64,000 nt of DNA from Pandoraea anapnoica (GCF_902459765.1 NZ_CABPSP010000002.1:1-64000), one strand, 5' to 3'. Positions 1-12,401 are shown, counted from the stretch's first letter. Numbers and translations are program-made. Notes: a model not told the origin generated them from the letters alone.

Positions 1-1701
1 TCGACCGCGCTATTCGCGCTCGACGATGTCGTGACGCTCATCTGGAGAGGTACGACCGAGTACTCGACGTCTCATACAATCACGGCCGCCGATGTCGGGA
101 GCAGCCTTGTGATGAAGGTGCCGAAAGCCCAGGTGGTAGAGAGTAACGATACGGTCGTCACTGTGTATTACACCATCTGGCGAGAGCTGACAGGAGACAC
201 CGAAGAATCGCCTCTCTCGGTTTATGAGGTGTATCGCGAGTCGGGCGGCGCAGACCTGATCGTCCTTGGTACCCGCAATGGCGAGTTGGACCTACGCATG
301 TCGGGATCGGGCCGATATCTGCGCGCTGTGAGCGCCACGACGCGCGACGACATCGTGGCCGAGTGGCGATACGAGGGGGATGTGACGTCCGAGTCCGGGG
401 TGTCATTCCTCGACAAGGAACCAGGGCGACTGCTTCACGTGAGAACTGAAAACGCGTCCCTGTCCGTGCTTCCCTTACATCTGGTCGGCAATGGACTCAA
501 TAACTCCTCGGCCAACGGCGCTGCCGCCTTCGCCGCGCGGCTCAGTACCGGTAAGCCATATGCATGGGGCCACTTCGATCATGGCGGGTATATTCCGCCG
601 AGCCTCATGGAACTGGATATTGAGGAGCTCCACCTCACCACCTTTGCGTTTGGGGCTCTCCGAAGCAACGGCGATGTTGTGCTGTGGGGTGATCGGGACC
701 TTGGCGGTGGAACGACGCCATTGCCGACCAATGTCGCGCAACTGACAGGTAGTCACATGGCGTTCGCGTGCGTCAAGCGCGATGGGAGACTTCAGGCTTG
801 GGGCGAACCCACCTCCGGCGGCACGTTGACACAGGAGGCGAGTGCGGTGAGCGATGCGAAAAGCGTCTTCGCCAACGCCTGGGGATTTTGTGCGATGCGA
901 ACAAACGGCCATCTGCTGTCATGGGGGCCGAAGAATTACGGCGGCGAAATACCCACAGAACTAAAGCCATACCCCCACATGAGTGTGCGCGGCAACAGTA
1001 GCGCCTTTTGTGCGTTGCGCACCACCGGTGTTGTCAAGGCCTGGGGGGACCAAAACAACGGGGGCAAGCTCTCGACGGAAGTGGAGAACGCGAGCAACAT
1101 TGTCGAGATCGCTGCTTCGACGTACGGTGCGTTTGCGGTGCTGACGTCCGAGCGCAAAGTTCTGGCCTGGGGGCGTCACGATTATGGCGGATTGGTACCG
1201 GACTTCATCAAGCAATACAACGACATTGTCGAGGTCGTGGGGATAGATTATGCCTTCTGCGCGCGCCGTGAAGGGGGCCAGATCGTGTGCTGGGGACTCG
1301 CAGACTATGGTGGCGTGCGTCCGCCTGAGTACGCGCAGGAAAAGTTCGTTCAAGTGACGGGAACGGCGGTGGCATTCGCTGCGCTCAGGGCAGATGGCAC
1401 GGTAGTGACGTGGGGCAAGGGTGATCGCGGTGGCGACTCATCGCTGGTGCAGTCGGAGTTGGTCGACATTCGGGCGATATACGCCAACAGTCAGGCGTTT
1501 GCGGCTATCCCGGCAGGCGGAGGCGTGGTCACGTGGGGCCTGGCGGCAGGAGGAGGCATGTTGACACCGGATCAAAAGGCCGTTCTGAGCGCCTACCTAC
1601 GCTACGACACTCCCGGATCGGCCGTGTCGGCGTCCTCGCCGCAGGGACGTGCGCTCGCTGCATTCAAGAAGCGCCGGATGGTCGCGTCGGCAGTGTCGTG
1701 A
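1..1701 (+). CDS. RCC1-like repeat protein, 5' end outside the window
   Basis: The frame is open from base 1, so the start lies upstream; a GTG at 31 is the first possible internal start but has no convincing ribosome site. The C-terminal two thirds hold about nine repeats of roughly 40 residues, each with a core like AWGxxDxGGxxP followed by AFAALRxDG, as in RCC1/BNR-type beta-propellers. The N-terminal part has no repeats and resembles the Ig-like or adhesin-like stretches of large surface proteins. Bacterial RCC1-like proteins occur among secreted or surface proteins and effectors, but no secretion signal can be judged because the N-terminus is missing. The substrate or partner is unknown. 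The gene ends about 120 bases before hutC and is probably unrelated to it. Confidence 0.75.
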   Translation, partial: STALFALDDVVTLIWRGTTEYSTSHTITAADVGSSLVMKVPKAQVVESNDTVVTVYYTIWRELTGDTEESPLSVYEVYRESGGADLIVLGTRNGELDLRMSGSGRYLRAVSATTRDDIVAEWRYEGDVTSESGVSFLDKEPGRLLHVRTENASLSVLPLHLVGNGLNNSSANGAAAFAARLSTGKPYAWGHFDHGGYIPPSLMELDIEELHLTTFAFGALRSNGDVVLWGDRDLGGGTTPLPTNVAQLTGSHMAFACVKRDGRLQAWGEPTSGGTLTQEASAVSDAKSVFANAWGFCAMRTNGHLLSWGPKNYGGEIPTELKPYPHMSVRGNSSAFCALRTTGVVKAWGDQNNGGKLSTEVENASNIVEIAASTYGAFAVLTSERKVLAWGRHDYGGLVPDFIKQYNDIVEVVGIDYAFCARREGGQIVCWGLADYGGVRPPEYAQEKFVQVTGTAVAFAALRADGTVVTWGKGDRGGDSSLVQSELVDIRAIYANSQAFAAIPAGGGVVTWGLAAGGGMLTPDQKAVLSAYLRYDTPGSAVSASSPQGRALAAFKKRRMVASAVS

Positions 1702-1818
1702 TGAAGACACTTGCGCAATCCCCACATCGAACGAACCTTTTTGCTCGTCTCCGGAAGGCGATTGGCTTATCCTTCAGGCTTTCCCACCTGCACACTCGTG
1801 ACCGGAGAGGCCAACAAG

Positions 1819-2574
1819 GTGCCACGCCAAACTGCTCAGCCCACTGCCGCAACGCTCAACGAACAGGGGCCTGCGCCGCGCTATTTGCAGCTCAAGCAGT
1901 TTATCTGCCGTCAGATCGACACGGGCGCCTGGCCGCCGCACCACCGCGTGCCGTCGGAAAACGAACTCGTCGAACAGTCGGGCGTGAGCCGTATGACGGT
2001 CAATCGCGCGCTGCGTGAGCTGACCGCCGAAGGTCGGCTCGTGCGCATGCAGGGCGTAGGCACGTTCGTCGCTGAACCGAAGTCGCACTCGCCGCTGCTC
2101 GCCGTCAACAATATTGCCGACGAAATCTCCGAGCATGGACACCGTCACCGCGCCGAAGTGAAGTTACTGCGCGAGGAACTGGCCGGGCCTGAGCGCGCAC
2201 TGTCGATGGGATTACAGGAACGCGAGAAGCTGTTCCATTCGGTCATCGTCCACTATCAGGACAACATCCCGGTGCAGATCGAAGACCGCTTCGTCAATCC
2301 CGCGCTCGCACCGAACTACCTCGAACAGGACTTCACCAAGCTCACGCCCAACGCGTACCTGCAGCGCACCTCGCCGCTGACGTCGGGCGAGCATGTGGTC
2401 GAAGCCGTCACAGCGACGCCGGACGAAGCGCACATGCTGCAAATCCACCGCACCGAGCCCTGCCTGCTGATTCGCCGGCGGACGTGGTCGGGTAAGCGCG
2501 TCGTCTCCGTCGCCCGGCTGCTGCATCCGGGTTCGCGCCATCGTCTCGAAGGGCGTTTCGGCGACGCCGAGTAA
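1819..2574 (+). CDS. hutC: Histidine utilization repressor HutC (GntR family)
   Basis: A 251-residue GntR/HutC-subfamily repressor. The N-terminal winged helix-turn-helix (about residues 20-85) contains [21 protein letters not shown], and the rest is a UTRA-type ligand domain; in known HutC proteins urocanate is the inducer. The frame is open further upstream (TTG at 1711, GTG at 1798), but GTG 1819 has a good GGAGAGG site nine bases before it and gives the usual family length. It is the first gene of the hut cluster and lies 188 bases before hutU, whose leader carries a perfect HutC-type palindrome. Repression of the hut genes is inferred from family, position and operator. Confidence 0.93.
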   Translation: MPRQTAQPTAATLNEQGPAPRYLQLKQFICRQIDTGAWPPHHRVPSENELVEQSGVSRMTVNRALRELTAEGRLVRMQGVGTFVAEPKSHSPLLAVNNIADEISEHGHRHRAEVKLLREELAGPERALSMGLQEREKLFHSVIVHYQDNIPVQIEDRFVNPALAPNYLEQDFTKLTPNAYLQRTSPLTSGEHVVEAVTATPDEAHMLQIHRTEPCLLIRRRTWSGKRVVSVARLLHPGSRHRLEGRFGDAE

Positions 2575-2576
2575 TT

Positions 2577-2606
2577 GCGAATCATCGCGAATCATCGCGA
2601 GTCATC
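2577..2606. repeat. Three tandem copies of a 10-bp unit after hutC
   Basis: Three head-to-tail copies of GCGAATCATC (the third reads GCGAGTCATC) begin just after the hutC stop codon. They run into a perfect palindrome at 2608-2621. No function is evident; a 3' end or small structural role is possible. Confidence 0.7.
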
Positions 2607-2607
2607 A

Positions 2608-2621
2608 CGCGTGATCACGCG
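2608..2621. repeat. Perfect 14-bp palindrome CGCGTGATCACGCG
   Basis: The sequence equals its own reverse complement over 14 bases and follows directly on the tandem repeats. It has no loop and no T-run, so it is a poor terminator; a protein-binding site is possible but unsupported. Confidence 0.6.
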
Positions 2622-2708
2622 CCCTCACGAATAAGCCCATCAACAAGTCGCCTCGGACGAGCGCCCTACTCGGGTTCGGCGTTCGTGAAAACCCTAGTTC
2701 ACCATTGG

Positions 2709-2720
2709 TTGTATATACAA
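2709..2720. promoter_or_regulatory. HutC-type operator before hutU
   Basis: TTGTATATACAA is a perfect 12-bp palindrome and matches the TGTATxTACA core of HutC operators known from Pseudomonas. A second half-site, CTGTACAAG, follows at 2723-2731. The site lies 43 bases before the hutU start, where it could block the promoter. Confidence 0.8.
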
Positions 2721-2762
2721 TACTGTACAAGCCATCATCTGCTCAGAACTAGAGGACTTACC

Positions 2763-4442
<1,680 letters not shown>

Positions 4443-4488
4443 ACATCAAGACAAGCCCCCCGATATGTCGAATCAAGGAAATCCGTCC

Positions 4489-6021
4489 ATGGCACAACTG
4501 TTCGTGACGCCCGGCACCCTCACACTGGCGCAACTGCGCGACGTCTATCAGCACCCGACCACCGTTACGCTCGATGAGAAGGCATACGCCGCCATCGACA
4601 AGAGCGTGGCCTGTGTGGAAGCCATCGTGGCCGAAGGCCGCACCGCTTACGGCATCAACACCGGCTTCGGTCTGCTCGCCTCCACGCGCATCGCACACGA
4701 CGACCTCGAGAACCTGCAACGCTCGCTCGTGCTCTCGCACGCTGCGGGCGTGGGCGCACCGCTCGACGACGCCCTCGTGCGTCTCATCATGGTCCTCAAG
4801 ATCAATAGCCTGGCGCGCGGCTTCTCGGGCATTCGCCGCAAGGTGATCGACGCGCTCGTCACGCTGGTGAACGCCGAAGTCTATCCGCGTATTCCGCTCA
4901 AGGGCTCGGTCGGCGCGTCGGGCGACCTCGCCCCGCTCGCCCATATGTCGCTGCTATTGCTCGGTGAAGGTCAGGCGCGCTATCGCGGCCAGTGGATGAA
5001 CGCCCGTGAGGCGCTCACCATCGCCGGTCTGGAACCGCTGACGCTCGCCGCTAAGGAAGGCCTCGCATTGCTCAACGGCACGCAGGTCTCGACGGCATAC
5101 GCACTGCGCGGCCTGTTCGAAGCGGAAGACATGTACGCCGCCGCCAGCGTCTGCGGCGCGATGACGGTCGAAGCGATGCTCGGTTCGCGTGCACCGTTCG
5201 ACGCCCGTATTCACTCGGCACGCGGTCAGCGCGGCCAGATCGACGCGGCTGCGGTGTTCCGTCATCTGCTGGGCGAGACGAGCGAAGTCGGTCAGTCGCA
5301 CGCCAATTGCGAGAAGGTGCAGGATCCGTACTCGCTGCGCTGCCAGCCGCAGGTGATGGGCGCGTGTCTGACGCAGATCCGTCAGGCAGCGGAAGTCCTT
5401 GCCGTCGAAGCGAACGCGGTGTCGGACAACCCGCTCGTCTTCTGGGAACAGGGCGACGTGATCTCCGGTGGCAACTTCCACGCCGAGCCGGTAGCGATGG
5501 CGGCCGACAATCTCGCGCTGGCGCTGGCCGAAATCGGCGCGCTGAGCGAGCGCCGCATCTCGCTGATGATGGACAAGCACATGTCGCAATTGCCCGCGTT
5601 TCTCGTGGCCAACGGCGGCGTGAACTCCGGCTTCATGATCGCGCAAGTGACGGCCGCCGCGCTCGCATCCGACAACAAAGCCTTGGCACATCCGGCCAGC
5701 GTTGATAGTCTCCCGACCTCGGCCAACCAGGAAGACCACGTCTCGATGGCCCCGAATGCCGGTAAGCGGCTTTGGGAGATGGCCGATAACGTCAAGGGCA
5801 TCATTGCGATCGAATGGCTCAGCGCCACGCAGGGACTGGACTTCCGCGAAGGCGTGAAGACCACGCCGGCCCTTGAAAAGGCACGCGCACTGCTGCGCCA
5901 GTCGGTTCCGTTCTACGATAAGGATCGCTACTTCGCCCCGGACATCGAGGGCGCTAGCGAACTGATTGCGCAACGACAACTGAGCGCACTTGTGCCCGCC
6001 GGTACGTTGCCGAGCGTCTGA
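4489..6021 (+). CDS. hutH: Histidine ammonia-lyase (histidase)
   Basis: First step of histidine breakdown: L-histidine to urocanate and ammonia. The Ala-Ser-Gly triplet that cyclises to the MIO electrophile is at residues 143-145 in [11 protein letters not shown]. The N-terminal catalytic tyrosine region YGINTGFG (about 54-61) and the [16 protein letters not shown] block are also present. An ATG at 4465 is in frame, but the ATG at 4489 has AAGGAA eight bases upstream and gives 510 residues, the normal family size. It follows hutU closely on the same strand. Confidence 0.97.
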   Translation: MAQLFVTPGTLTLAQLRDVYQHPTTVTLDEKAYAAIDKSVACVEAIVAEGRTAYGINTGFGLLASTRIAHDDLENLQRSLVLSHAAGVGAPLDDALVRLIMVLKINSLARGFSGIRRKVIDALVTLVNAEVYPRIPLKGSVGASGDLAPLAHMSLLLLGEGQARYRGQWMNAREALTIAGLEPLTLAAKEGLALLNGTQVSTAYALRGLFEAEDMYAAASVCGAMTVEAMLGSRAPFDARIHSARGQRGQIDAAAVFRHLLGETSEVGQSHANCEKVQDPYSLRCQPQVMGACLTQIRQAAEVLAVEANAVSDNPLVFWEQGDVISGGNFHAEPVAMAADNLALALAEIGALSERRISLMMDKHMSQLPAFLVANGGVNSGFMIAQVTAAALASDNKALAHPASVDSLPTSANQEDHVSMAPNAGKRLWEMADNVKGIIAIEWLSATQGLDFREGVKTTPALEKARALLRQSVPFYDKDRYFAPDIEGASELIAQRQLSALVPAGTLPSV

Positions 6022-6219
6022 TTCACCGTTGATTCGCGTTTGAATTGGCCCCTTGCCGGGGCGAAACGAACAGTGATTCGCGCACCGGCATAGTGGCGTA
6101 CCGGGTTGCCCCCTCGTTCGCCGGTCTTCGGGTTCGCCCCTCGGACCGGTCCACGCACAACCCCAGTTCATCTGCCGCCCGCACACGCGGGCCGGCTCAT
6201 TAGGCATTCAGGAGACAGC

Positions 6220-7599
6220 TTGAAAAACCTGCAACGCAATCTGAGCGCGCGGCATATCCGCTTTCTGGCGCTCGGCTCAGCCATTGGCACCGGTCTGTTC
6301 TACGGCTCGGCGTCGGCCATCCAACTCGCAGGCCCGGCGGTCATTCTTGCGTACATCGTGGGCGGCGCCGCCGTCTATATGGTGATGCGTGCCCTCGGCG
6401 AAATGGTTGTTCGTCAGCCGGTGTCCGGCTCGTTCGGTCGCTACGCACGCGACAACCTCGGCCCGCTGGCGGGCTTCCTCACCGGCTGGACTTACATTCT
6501 GGAGATGGTGATCGTCTGTCTTGCGGACGTGACCGCCTTCGGGATTTACATGGGCTTCTGGTTTCCGGACGTCCCCCAATGGATCTGGGTACTCGGCATC
6601 GTGATGCTGATCTGCGGGCTGAACCTCTGCAACGTCAAGGTCTACGGCGAGATGGAGTTCTGGCTGGCGCTGGTGAAGATTCTCGCCATCGTCGCGATGA
6701 TTGTGGGCGGAGGTGTCATTCTCTTTGCCGGTGTGCAACTGCACAGCGAGCATGCTCCGGCAGTGAGCAATCTGTGGTCGCACGGTGGTTTCCTGCCGAA
6801 TGGCTGGGGTGGGCTGGTGGCCTCGCTGGCGGTGGTGATGTTCGCTTACGGCGGCATCGAGATCATCGGCATTACGGGCGGCGAAGCGAAGAATCCGGAG
6901 AAGGTGATTCCGCGTGCGATCAACGCAGTGCCGGCCCGTATTCTGCTGTTCTACGTGCTCACGATGTGCGTGCTCATGACGATCTTCCCGTGGACCGGCA
7001 TCGGCAGTCAGGGTAGCCCGTTCGTGCAGATCTTCTCAGGCCTCGGCATCAAGTCGGCGGCGGCGATTCTCAACGTGATCGTGATTTCGGCGGCGATCTC
7101 GGCCATCAACAGCAACATCTTCGGCGCCGGGCGCATGATGTTCGGCATGGCCGAGCATGGTCAGGCCCCGGCTGCCTTCTCAGCGACGTCGCGCCACGGC
7201 GTGCCCTGGGTCACGGTGCTGGTGATGACGTTCGCGCTGCTCGGCGGCGTGGTGCTGAACTACCTGATTCCGGAGGGCGTGTTCCTGATCATCGCGTCCA
7301 TCGCTACGTTTGCGACGGTCTGGGTGTGGCTGATGATTCTGCTCTCGCAAGTGGCGATGCGCCGTCGTCTGTCGGTAGAGGAAGTGGCTGCGCTGAAGTT
7401 CAAGGTGCCGCTGTGGCCGGTCGGCCCGGCGCTCGCCATCGCTTTCATGCTCTTCGTGATCGGTGTGCTCGGGTATATGGAAGACACGCGCGTCGCGCTC
7501 TACGTCGGTGCAGGCTGGATCGTGCTGATGTCGGTGGCGTATCAATTCGGTGTCAAACCCAAGGAAGCGCAATTGCGCAACCATATGAGTCTGGAATAA
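6220..7599 (+). CDS. Amino-acid permease of the hut operon, probably histidine transporter
   Basis: A 459-residue APC-superfamily (AAT family) permease with about twelve hydrophobic helices. The family entry motif [12 protein letters not shown] lies near residue 20 and GGxE-type [12 protein letters not shown] near 215. The frame is open back to 6106, but TTG 6220 has GGAGA just upstream and gives the family's usual start, [18 protein letters not shown]. Its place between hutH and hutI points to uptake of histidine, as for HutT or ProY-like permeases of pseudomonads; urocanate is a less likely substrate for this fold. Substrate assignment rests on context. Confidence 0.85.
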   Translation: MKNLQRNLSARHIRFLALGSAIGTGLFYGSASAIQLAGPAVILAYIVGGAAVYMVMRALGEMVVRQPVSGSFGRYARDNLGPLAGFLTGWTYILEMVIVCLADVTAFGIYMGFWFPDVPQWIWVLGIVMLICGLNLCNVKVYGEMEFWLALVKILAIVAMIVGGGVILFAGVQLHSEHAPAVSNLWSHGGFLPNGWGGLVASLAVVMFAYGGIEIIGITGGEAKNPEKVIPRAINAVPARILLFYVLTMCVLMTIFPWTGIGSQGSPFVQIFSGLGIKSAAAILNVIVISAAISAINSNIFGAGRMMFGMAEHGQAPAAFSATSRHGVPWVTVLVMTFALLGGVVLNYLIPEGVFLIIASIATFATVWVWLMILLSQVAMRRRLSVEEVAALKFKVPLWPVGPALAIAFMLFVIGVLGYMEDTRVALYVGAGWIVLMSVAYQFGVKPKEAQLRNHMSLE

Positions 7600-7606
7600 G
7601 CCTCAC

Positions 7607-8824
7607 ATGAAACGTACCTACTGGAAGCACTGCCATGTCGCGACGATGTGCGACGGCCGCTACAACACTATCGAAGACGCCGTGATCGTCACGCGCGGCA
7701 AGCAGATCGAATGGGTTGGTCCGCGCGGCGAGCGCTCGGCTTCTGGCGCGGATGAGTGCATCGATCTTCAGGGGGCGTGGGTCACGCCCGGTCTGATCGA
7801 TTGCCACACGCATCTGGTGTTCGGCGGCAATCGCAGTCTCGAGTTCGAGCAGCGGTTGCAAGGCGTGAGTTACGCGGAGATTTCGGCGGCCGGGGGCGGC
7901 ATCAGGCACACAGTGCGTCACACCCGCGACGCCACGGAGGACGCCCTCTACGAATCCGCCCGCAAGCGTTTGCTCGCGCTGATGCGCGACGGCGTGACCA
8001 CCGTCGAGATCAAGTCCGGGTACGGGCTGGATCTGAACAGCGAACGCAAGATGTTGCGCGTGGCACGTCGTCTCGGTGAGACGCTACCGGTCACGGTGAA
8101 GACGACGTGTCTGGCCGCACACACGGTGCCGTCGGAGTTCGCAGGCAAGGCGGACGAGTATGTGAATTATGTTTGCTCCGAAATTCTGCCAACGCTCGCG
8201 GAAGAACGTCTGGTTGACGCGGTCGATGCCTTCTGCGAAACGATTGCGTTCTCACCGGCGCAGGTCATGCGTGTGCTGCTTCGCGCACAAAAGCTGAAGC
8301 TGCCGGTGAAGCTGCATGCGGAGCAGTTGTCCCCGCTCGGCGGATCGAGCATGGCCGCAGAGCTAGGCGCATTGTCGGCGGACCATCTGGAGTACATGAC
8401 GCCCGAGGACGCTGCCGCGATGGGCCGCGCGGGCACGGTAGCCGTGCTGCTGCCTGGCGCGTTCCATATGTTGCAGGAGACGCGTCGTCCGCCGGTGGAC
8501 TTGCTGCGGCGTCACAACGTGGACATTGCGGTGGCCTCGGATCTGAATCCGGGCACCTCGCCTGCGCTGTCGCTGCGTCTGATGCTGAACATGGCCTGCA
8601 CGCTTTTCGGGCTGACGCCGGAAGAAGCCCTGGCAGGCGTGACACGCAACGCAGCCAAGGCGCTCGGCATGCTCGATACGCACGGCACGATCGAAGCGGG
8701 CAAGGCGGCGGACTTCGTGGCATGGGAAATCGAGCGTCCGGCGGAGCTGGCTTACTGGCTGGGCGGTGAACTGCCCTCGCGCACGGTGCGCAACGGTGAG
8801 TGGCGCGATCTCTCGACACGCTGA
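7607..8824 (+). CDS. hutI: Imidazolonepropionase
   Basis: Third step of histidine breakdown: hydrolysis of 4-imidazolone-5-propionate to N-formimino-L-glutamate. It is a 405-residue metal-dependent amidohydrolase. The metal-binding HxH motif is in [12 protein letters not shown] (about residues 65-75), followed by the substrate-site [11 protein letters not shown], the LHAEQL histidine and the [10 protein letters not shown] aspartate. The start lies seven bases after the permease stop, so translation is probably coupled. hutG follows after 25 bases. Confidence 0.97.
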   Translation: MKRTYWKHCHVATMCDGRYNTIEDAVIVTRGKQIEWVGPRGERSASGADECIDLQGAWVTPGLIDCHTHLVFGGNRSLEFEQRLQGVSYAEISAAGGGIRHTVRHTRDATEDALYESARKRLLALMRDGVTTVEIKSGYGLDLNSERKMLRVARRLGETLPVTVKTTCLAAHTVPSEFAGKADEYVNYVCSEILPTLAEERLVDAVDAFCETIAFSPAQVMRVLLRAQKLKLPVKLHAEQLSPLGGSSMAAELGALSADHLEYMTPEDAAAMGRAGTVAVLLPGAFHMLQETRRPPVDLLRRHNVDIAVASDLNPGTSPALSLRLMLNMACTLFGLTPEEALAGVTRNAAKALGMLDTHGTIEAGKAADFVAWEIERPAELAYWLGGELPSRTVRNGEWRDLSTR

Positions 8825-8849
8825 GCCTCCGCGAACTGGAGACATTTTC

Positions 8850-9812
8850 ATGGCAACGCAATTGAAACCGGTGTCCGGCGACACGCCGATCTGGCACGGC
8901 CGTACGGACGTCGGCGAGCACGGCGACACGCGCCGTCTCTTTAATGTCGTGCGCGAGATCGATGCGCTGACGGACGCCCCGGCGAGCGGCGCCCCCGTGT
9001 TGCTCGGGTTTGCAAGCGACGCCGGCGTCAAACGCAATCAGGGACGCATCGGCGCCGCCGAAGGGCCGCTTGCGATTCGCCGTGCATTGGCGAACCTGCC
9101 CACGCACGACATCGCCTGTCTGTATGACGCAGGCGACGTGGTCTGCGACGGCGACGCCCTCGAAGCCGCTCAACAGGCCCTCGCCGACACTGTGCGCCGA
9201 CAACTCGACGCCGGGGCACAGCCGGTGGTGCTTGGCGGTGGACACGAGATTGCGTGGGGAACTTGGCAGGGCCTGCGCGCCCACCTCGACGCCCGGGGTG
9301 ATCGCTCGCGGGTGCTCATCCTGAACCTCGACGCGCATTTCGACTTGCGTACAGCACGACCCGGTACGTCGGGCACGCCGTTCGATCAGATCGCGCAGGC
9401 GTGCGAGACCGCTGGGCTTGCGTTCGACTATGCATGTCTTGGGGTCAGCCGGTTGAGCAATACAGCGTCGCTGTTCGAGCGCGCCGATGCGTTAAAGGTG
9501 ACGTACGTCGAAGATACGGAAATGCAGGACCGCCATCTCGACGAGCGTCTTGCACAGATCGACGCACTGATTGCCGACGTTAGCCACGTCTACCTCACCA
9601 TCGATCTCGACGTGCTTCCCGCCCCCGTCATGCCCGGTGTCTCCGCCCCGGCGGCCTATGGCGTGCCGATCTCCGTCATCGAAGCCATCGTCACCTACGT
9701 TCGCCGCTCCGGCAAGCTGCGCGTGGCCGATCTCGCCGAGTACAACCCGCGCTTCGATGCACAAGGAACCGGGGCACGTGTGGCAGCGCGGTTGGCTTAT
9801 CGGTTGTTCTGA
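8850..9812 (+). CDS. hutG: Formimidoylglutamase (arginase family)
   Basis: Fourth step: N-formimino-L-glutamate to glutamate and formamide. This 320-residue protein belongs to the ureohydrolase (arginase/agmatinase) superfamily, not to the HutF/formylglutamate deformylase route. Dinuclear manganese ligands are visible: H132 in LGGGHE, D161-x-H163-x-D165 in LDAHFDLR, and the TIDLDVLP pair near residue 250. The frame reaches back into hutI, but ATG 8850 has GGAGAC upstream and avoids a long overlap. It is the last hut gene; a stem-loop follows at 9835. Confidence 0.95.
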   Translation: MATQLKPVSGDTPIWHGRTDVGEHGDTRRLFNVVREIDALTDAPASGAPVLLGFASDAGVKRNQGRIGAAEGPLAIRRALANLPTHDIACLYDAGDVVCDGDALEAAQQALADTVRRQLDAGAQPVVLGGGHEIAWGTWQGLRAHLDARGDRSRVLILNLDAHFDLRTARPGTSGTPFDQIAQACETAGLAFDYACLGVSRLSNTASLFERADALKVTYVEDTEMQDRHLDERLAQIDALIADVSHVYLTIDLDVLPAPVMPGVSAPAAYGVPISVIEAIVTYVRRSGKLRVADLAEYNPRFDAQGTGARVAARLAYRLF

Positions 9813-9834
9813 CTTGGTTTTTTGATGTCACCCC

Positions 9835-9860
9835 GCCGAGGCATTGTCTTATGCCTCGGC
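9835..9860 (+). terminator. Probable terminator of the hut operon
   Basis: A perfect 10-bp stem, GCCGAGGCAT and ATGCCTCGGC, with a 6-base loop, is followed by the pyrimidine-rich ACTTCTCTTT. It lies 22 bases after the hutG stop. Confidence 0.7.
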
Positions 9861-10095
9861 ACTTCTCTTTAGACTGACCCACTTCAACCGCCCGCAGTCC
9901 GACGGACCGCCGCCCCCTTCCGCCTCTCAGACATAAACCCAACTCGATTCAGAAGGGGGCGCCGGTCCGTCCCTCTCATCTCTATCAGTCCCTCAACCGA
10001 AACCTCCCCCTTTCCTTCCCTTGTCTCACCGATTTCATCCACTGAGACCGACACCGCCGCTCTTCTCCCTCCGCATGCTTCGAATTCCCACCGCC

Positions 10096-10110
10096 TAATA
10101 CAAAGTATTA
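10096..10110. promoter_or_regulatory. LysR-box-like inverted repeat
   Basis: TAATAC-AAA-GTATTA is a perfect 6-3-6 dyad and fits the T-N11-A pattern of LysR-family sites. It lies about 140 bases before the LysR gene, so autoregulation is the simplest reading. Confidence 0.55.
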
Positions 10111-10246
10111 GTTTTACTTAACTTAGTTTTGTTTTGACCCATCATATCCCTACAATCGCCAGAAATTCTTATACCGATTCACCGCAGCGCCTCAGGAAAG
10201 TCGTTATCGCCGCCTGATACTCGCCGCCCCGAATGGAGACACGCCG

Positions 10247-11209
10247 ATGAAAAAGCGCGCAGACCTCGACGTCCGATCACTCCGGATCTTCGAAGCCGTC
10301 GCCAGCGCCGGTAGCCTCTCCGGCGCCGCCGAATCCCTCGGCGTCACCCAGTCCGCCATCTCTCAAGCCATCGCACAGATCGAGCAAACCGTCGGCACCC
10401 GTGTGCTCGACCGGTCACGCCGCCCGCTGAAACTCACGCCCGCTGGCCTCGCACTCTCGCGTCACGCCCGCCAGATCGTCGACGATATGGACCGGCTCAT
10501 CGCTCAGGTGCAGGACGCCGACGTCGCCAGCCGCGCCGCCGTGCGCGTCGGCATGATCGACTCCTTCGCCGCCACGGTCGGCCCCTCCATCGTCAAGCAG
10601 ATGTCGGGGAGCACCAGCGAGTTGCTTCTTTGGTCCGGCCTCGCTAACGGTCATGCGCAAGCGCTTCTCGCCCGTCAACTCGATCTGATCGTCACCAGCG
10701 ATCCGATGCACGACATGGAACGTCTCGTGCGCCGTCCGATTTTTACCGAGCCGTTCATCGTCGTGGTGCCGAAGGCGCGCGAAGCCGAGCTTGCGAACGC
10801 CGATCTCAGCGAATTGATTCGTTCGATGCCGCTGATTCGTTTTTCCGGACGTTCCCACTTCGGCGCGGTGATCGAGCGCCACCTGCGCCGCACCGGACAC
10901 TCGCCACGCATGCACCTCGAAATCGATACGTCCGACGTGGTGATGTCGATGGTCGCCGCCGAGGTCGGTTTCACGATTGCGACACCGCTTTGTCTGCTGC
11001 AAGGCCGCGCGTCGCTCTCGCAAGTCGCCGCCCTGCCGCTGCCCGGCCCCGCACTCTCGCGAACGATCTATCAGGTCTCGCGCGAAGGCGAGGTCTCAGA
11101 GATGGCTTCGCAATGCTTTCTTGCCGGGCGTCTCGCACTCGCACAGGAAGCGTTCCCGGAACTGCGCCGCATCATGCCCTGGCTGGGCGAGCGACTGGCG
11201 CTCTGCTGA
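10247..11209 (+). CDS. LysR-family transcriptional regulator
   Basis: A 320-residue LysR protein. The N-terminal helix-turn-helix (about residues 8-65) contains GSLSGAAESLGVTQSAISQ, and the remainder is a periplasmic-binding-like effector domain. ATG 10247 has GGAGAC seven bases upstream. The gene points the same way as the following importer and oxidase, 104 bases away, and probably controls them; the effector is unknown. The dyad at 10096 is the candidate binding site. Confidence 0.9.
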   Translation: MKKRADLDVRSLRIFEAVASAGSLSGAAESLGVTQSAISQAIAQIEQTVGTRVLDRSRRPLKLTPAGLALSRHARQIVDDMDRLIAQVQDADVASRAAVRVGMIDSFAATVGPSIVKQMSGSTSELLLWSGLANGHAQALLARQLDLIVTSDPMHDMERLVRRPIFTEPFIVVVPKAREAELANADLSELIRSMPLIRFSGRSHFGAVIERHLRRTGHSPRMHLEIDTSDVVMSMVAAEVGFTIATPLCLLQGRASLSQVAALPLPGPALSRTIYQVSREGEVSEMASQCFLAGRLALAQEAFPELRRIMPWLGERLALC

Positions 11210-11313
11210 TCCACAGCCCAGGGCGCCGGGCCAGATGAATTTCACACCGAACCTCACCTGAAGTGCGCCCACCGTTCAACGCGAATAACACATAGCCTAC
11301 AAAGGAGACACGC

Positions 11314-12327
11314 ATGAACCTTTCACGACGCAAATTCCTCCACACGAGCGCTGCACTCTCGGCCCTGCCCGCCGCTGCCGCCGTCGGTGGTCTGTCGCTG
11401 TCGGGCATCGCCCGCGCTGCAGACGCCACGACGCTCCAGTACGGCGGCTCGGCCTGGCTGGGCCACTATCCGGCGTATCTCGCCATGAAGTCGGGCGCAC
11501 TGAGCGCCGCTGGCATCGATCAGCAGTGGCAATCGTTCGGCACGTCGTCGGCTCGCATGAGCGCGGTGCTCTCCGGGGGCATCGACATCGCTTGCACGGG
11601 GATCGTCTCGGCACTCGCGCTGATGGCGCGCGGCTCGAAGCATTTCTCGATCGTAGCCGTGCCGGAGAGCTTCGGTCGCGTCGAAGGCCTGTTCGTGCGT
11701 GACGGTGTGAACTCGCTCCAGGACCTCAAGGGCAAAAAGCTGGGCGTGACGTTCGCGTCGAGCGCGCATTTGCTGGTGCTGGATCTGCTGGGCAGCGCCG
11801 GTCTGTCGAACGACGTCACTGTGCTGAACGTTCCCGCGCCGGAAATTCCCGGTGCCATTCAGTCGGGCCAGATCGACGCCGCAGCCGCCTGGACGCCGCA
11901 GTTCAACCGCATCCGCGCGATGACGGGCATGAAACTGCTCGCCGACGACACGCAATTCTCGCTCTACAAGAAGTACAACGTGACGCCGGGGCCGGACGTC
12001 CTGATCGTTCGCAATGCGTGGGCAGAGAAGAACGCGGACGTGGTGCGTAAGTACCTGAAGGTCTATTTCGACGCCTGCCAGACCCTGCGCGACAAACCGG
12101 ACGAAGCCGCACGCACGCTGGTTGGCCTCACCAGCATGTCGGCGCTCGACCAGATCGAGACGATCAAGGGCGCGGAGTGGTACAGCCACGCGCAACAGAC
12201 ACAGTTGCTGAAGTCGCCGGGCAGCTATGTCGACGGCCTCCAGCGTCTGGCCGAAATGCTCGTGACGTACAAGCAGATCGACAAGGCGCCCGCCGTGCGC
12301 CAGTGGATCAACACGTCGTATCTGTAA
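11314..12327 (+). CDS. ABC transporter substrate-binding protein (SsuA/TauA/NMT1 type)
   Basis: A 337-residue periplasmic binding protein. The N-terminus is a twin-arginine-type signal, SRRKFLHTSAALSAL, with a likely cleavage after ARA near residue 35. The body follows the NMT1/SsuA fold (FASSAHLLVLDLL, IQSGQIDAAAAWTPQF). This family binds sulfonates, nitrate, thiamine precursors, aromatic acids or amines. Permease and ATPase genes follow, so it is the binding component of a complete importer. The adjacent FAD oxidase suggests an amine or amino-acid-like ligand, but this is inference. Confidence 0.9.
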   Translation: MNLSRRKFLHTSAALSALPAAAAVGGLSLSGIARAADATTLQYGGSAWLGHYPAYLAMKSGALSAAGIDQQWQSFGTSSARMSAVLSGGIDIACTGIVSALALMARGSKHFSIVAVPESFGRVEGLFVRDGVNSLQDLKGKKLGVTFASSAHLLVLDLLGSAGLSNDVTVLNVPAPEIPGAIQSGQIDAAAAWTPQFNRIRAMTGMKLLADDTQFSLYKKYNVTPGPDVLIVRNAWAEKNADVVRKYLKVYFDACQTLRDKPDEAARTLVGLTSMSALDQIETIKGAEWYSHAQQTQLLKSPGSYVDGLQRLAEMLVTYKQIDKAPAVRQWINTSYL

Positions 12328-12401
12328 GTAAGCATCCGCGCGCCGGTACGTCCCCCTCTACACCACCGACACGTACCGGCATCCGCCTGAGGAGTCTGAT
12401 T

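Larger units (their letters stand above)
9813..10246. other. 434-bp intergenic region between hutG and the LysR gene
   Basis: Apart from the terminator at 9835-9860 the first 250 bases are pyrimidine-rich on the plus strand and show no convincing gene. From about 10095 the base composition turns AT-rich, with the LysR-box-like dyad at 10096 and TTTACTTAACTTAGTTTTG after it; this is most likely the promoter region of the LysR gene. Confidence 0.6.

Noticed and set aside
6045-6065. Possible terminator between hutH and the permease (GCCCC/GGGGC)
   Set aside because: The stem is only five base pairs and no T-run follows, and the hut genes appear cotranscribed.
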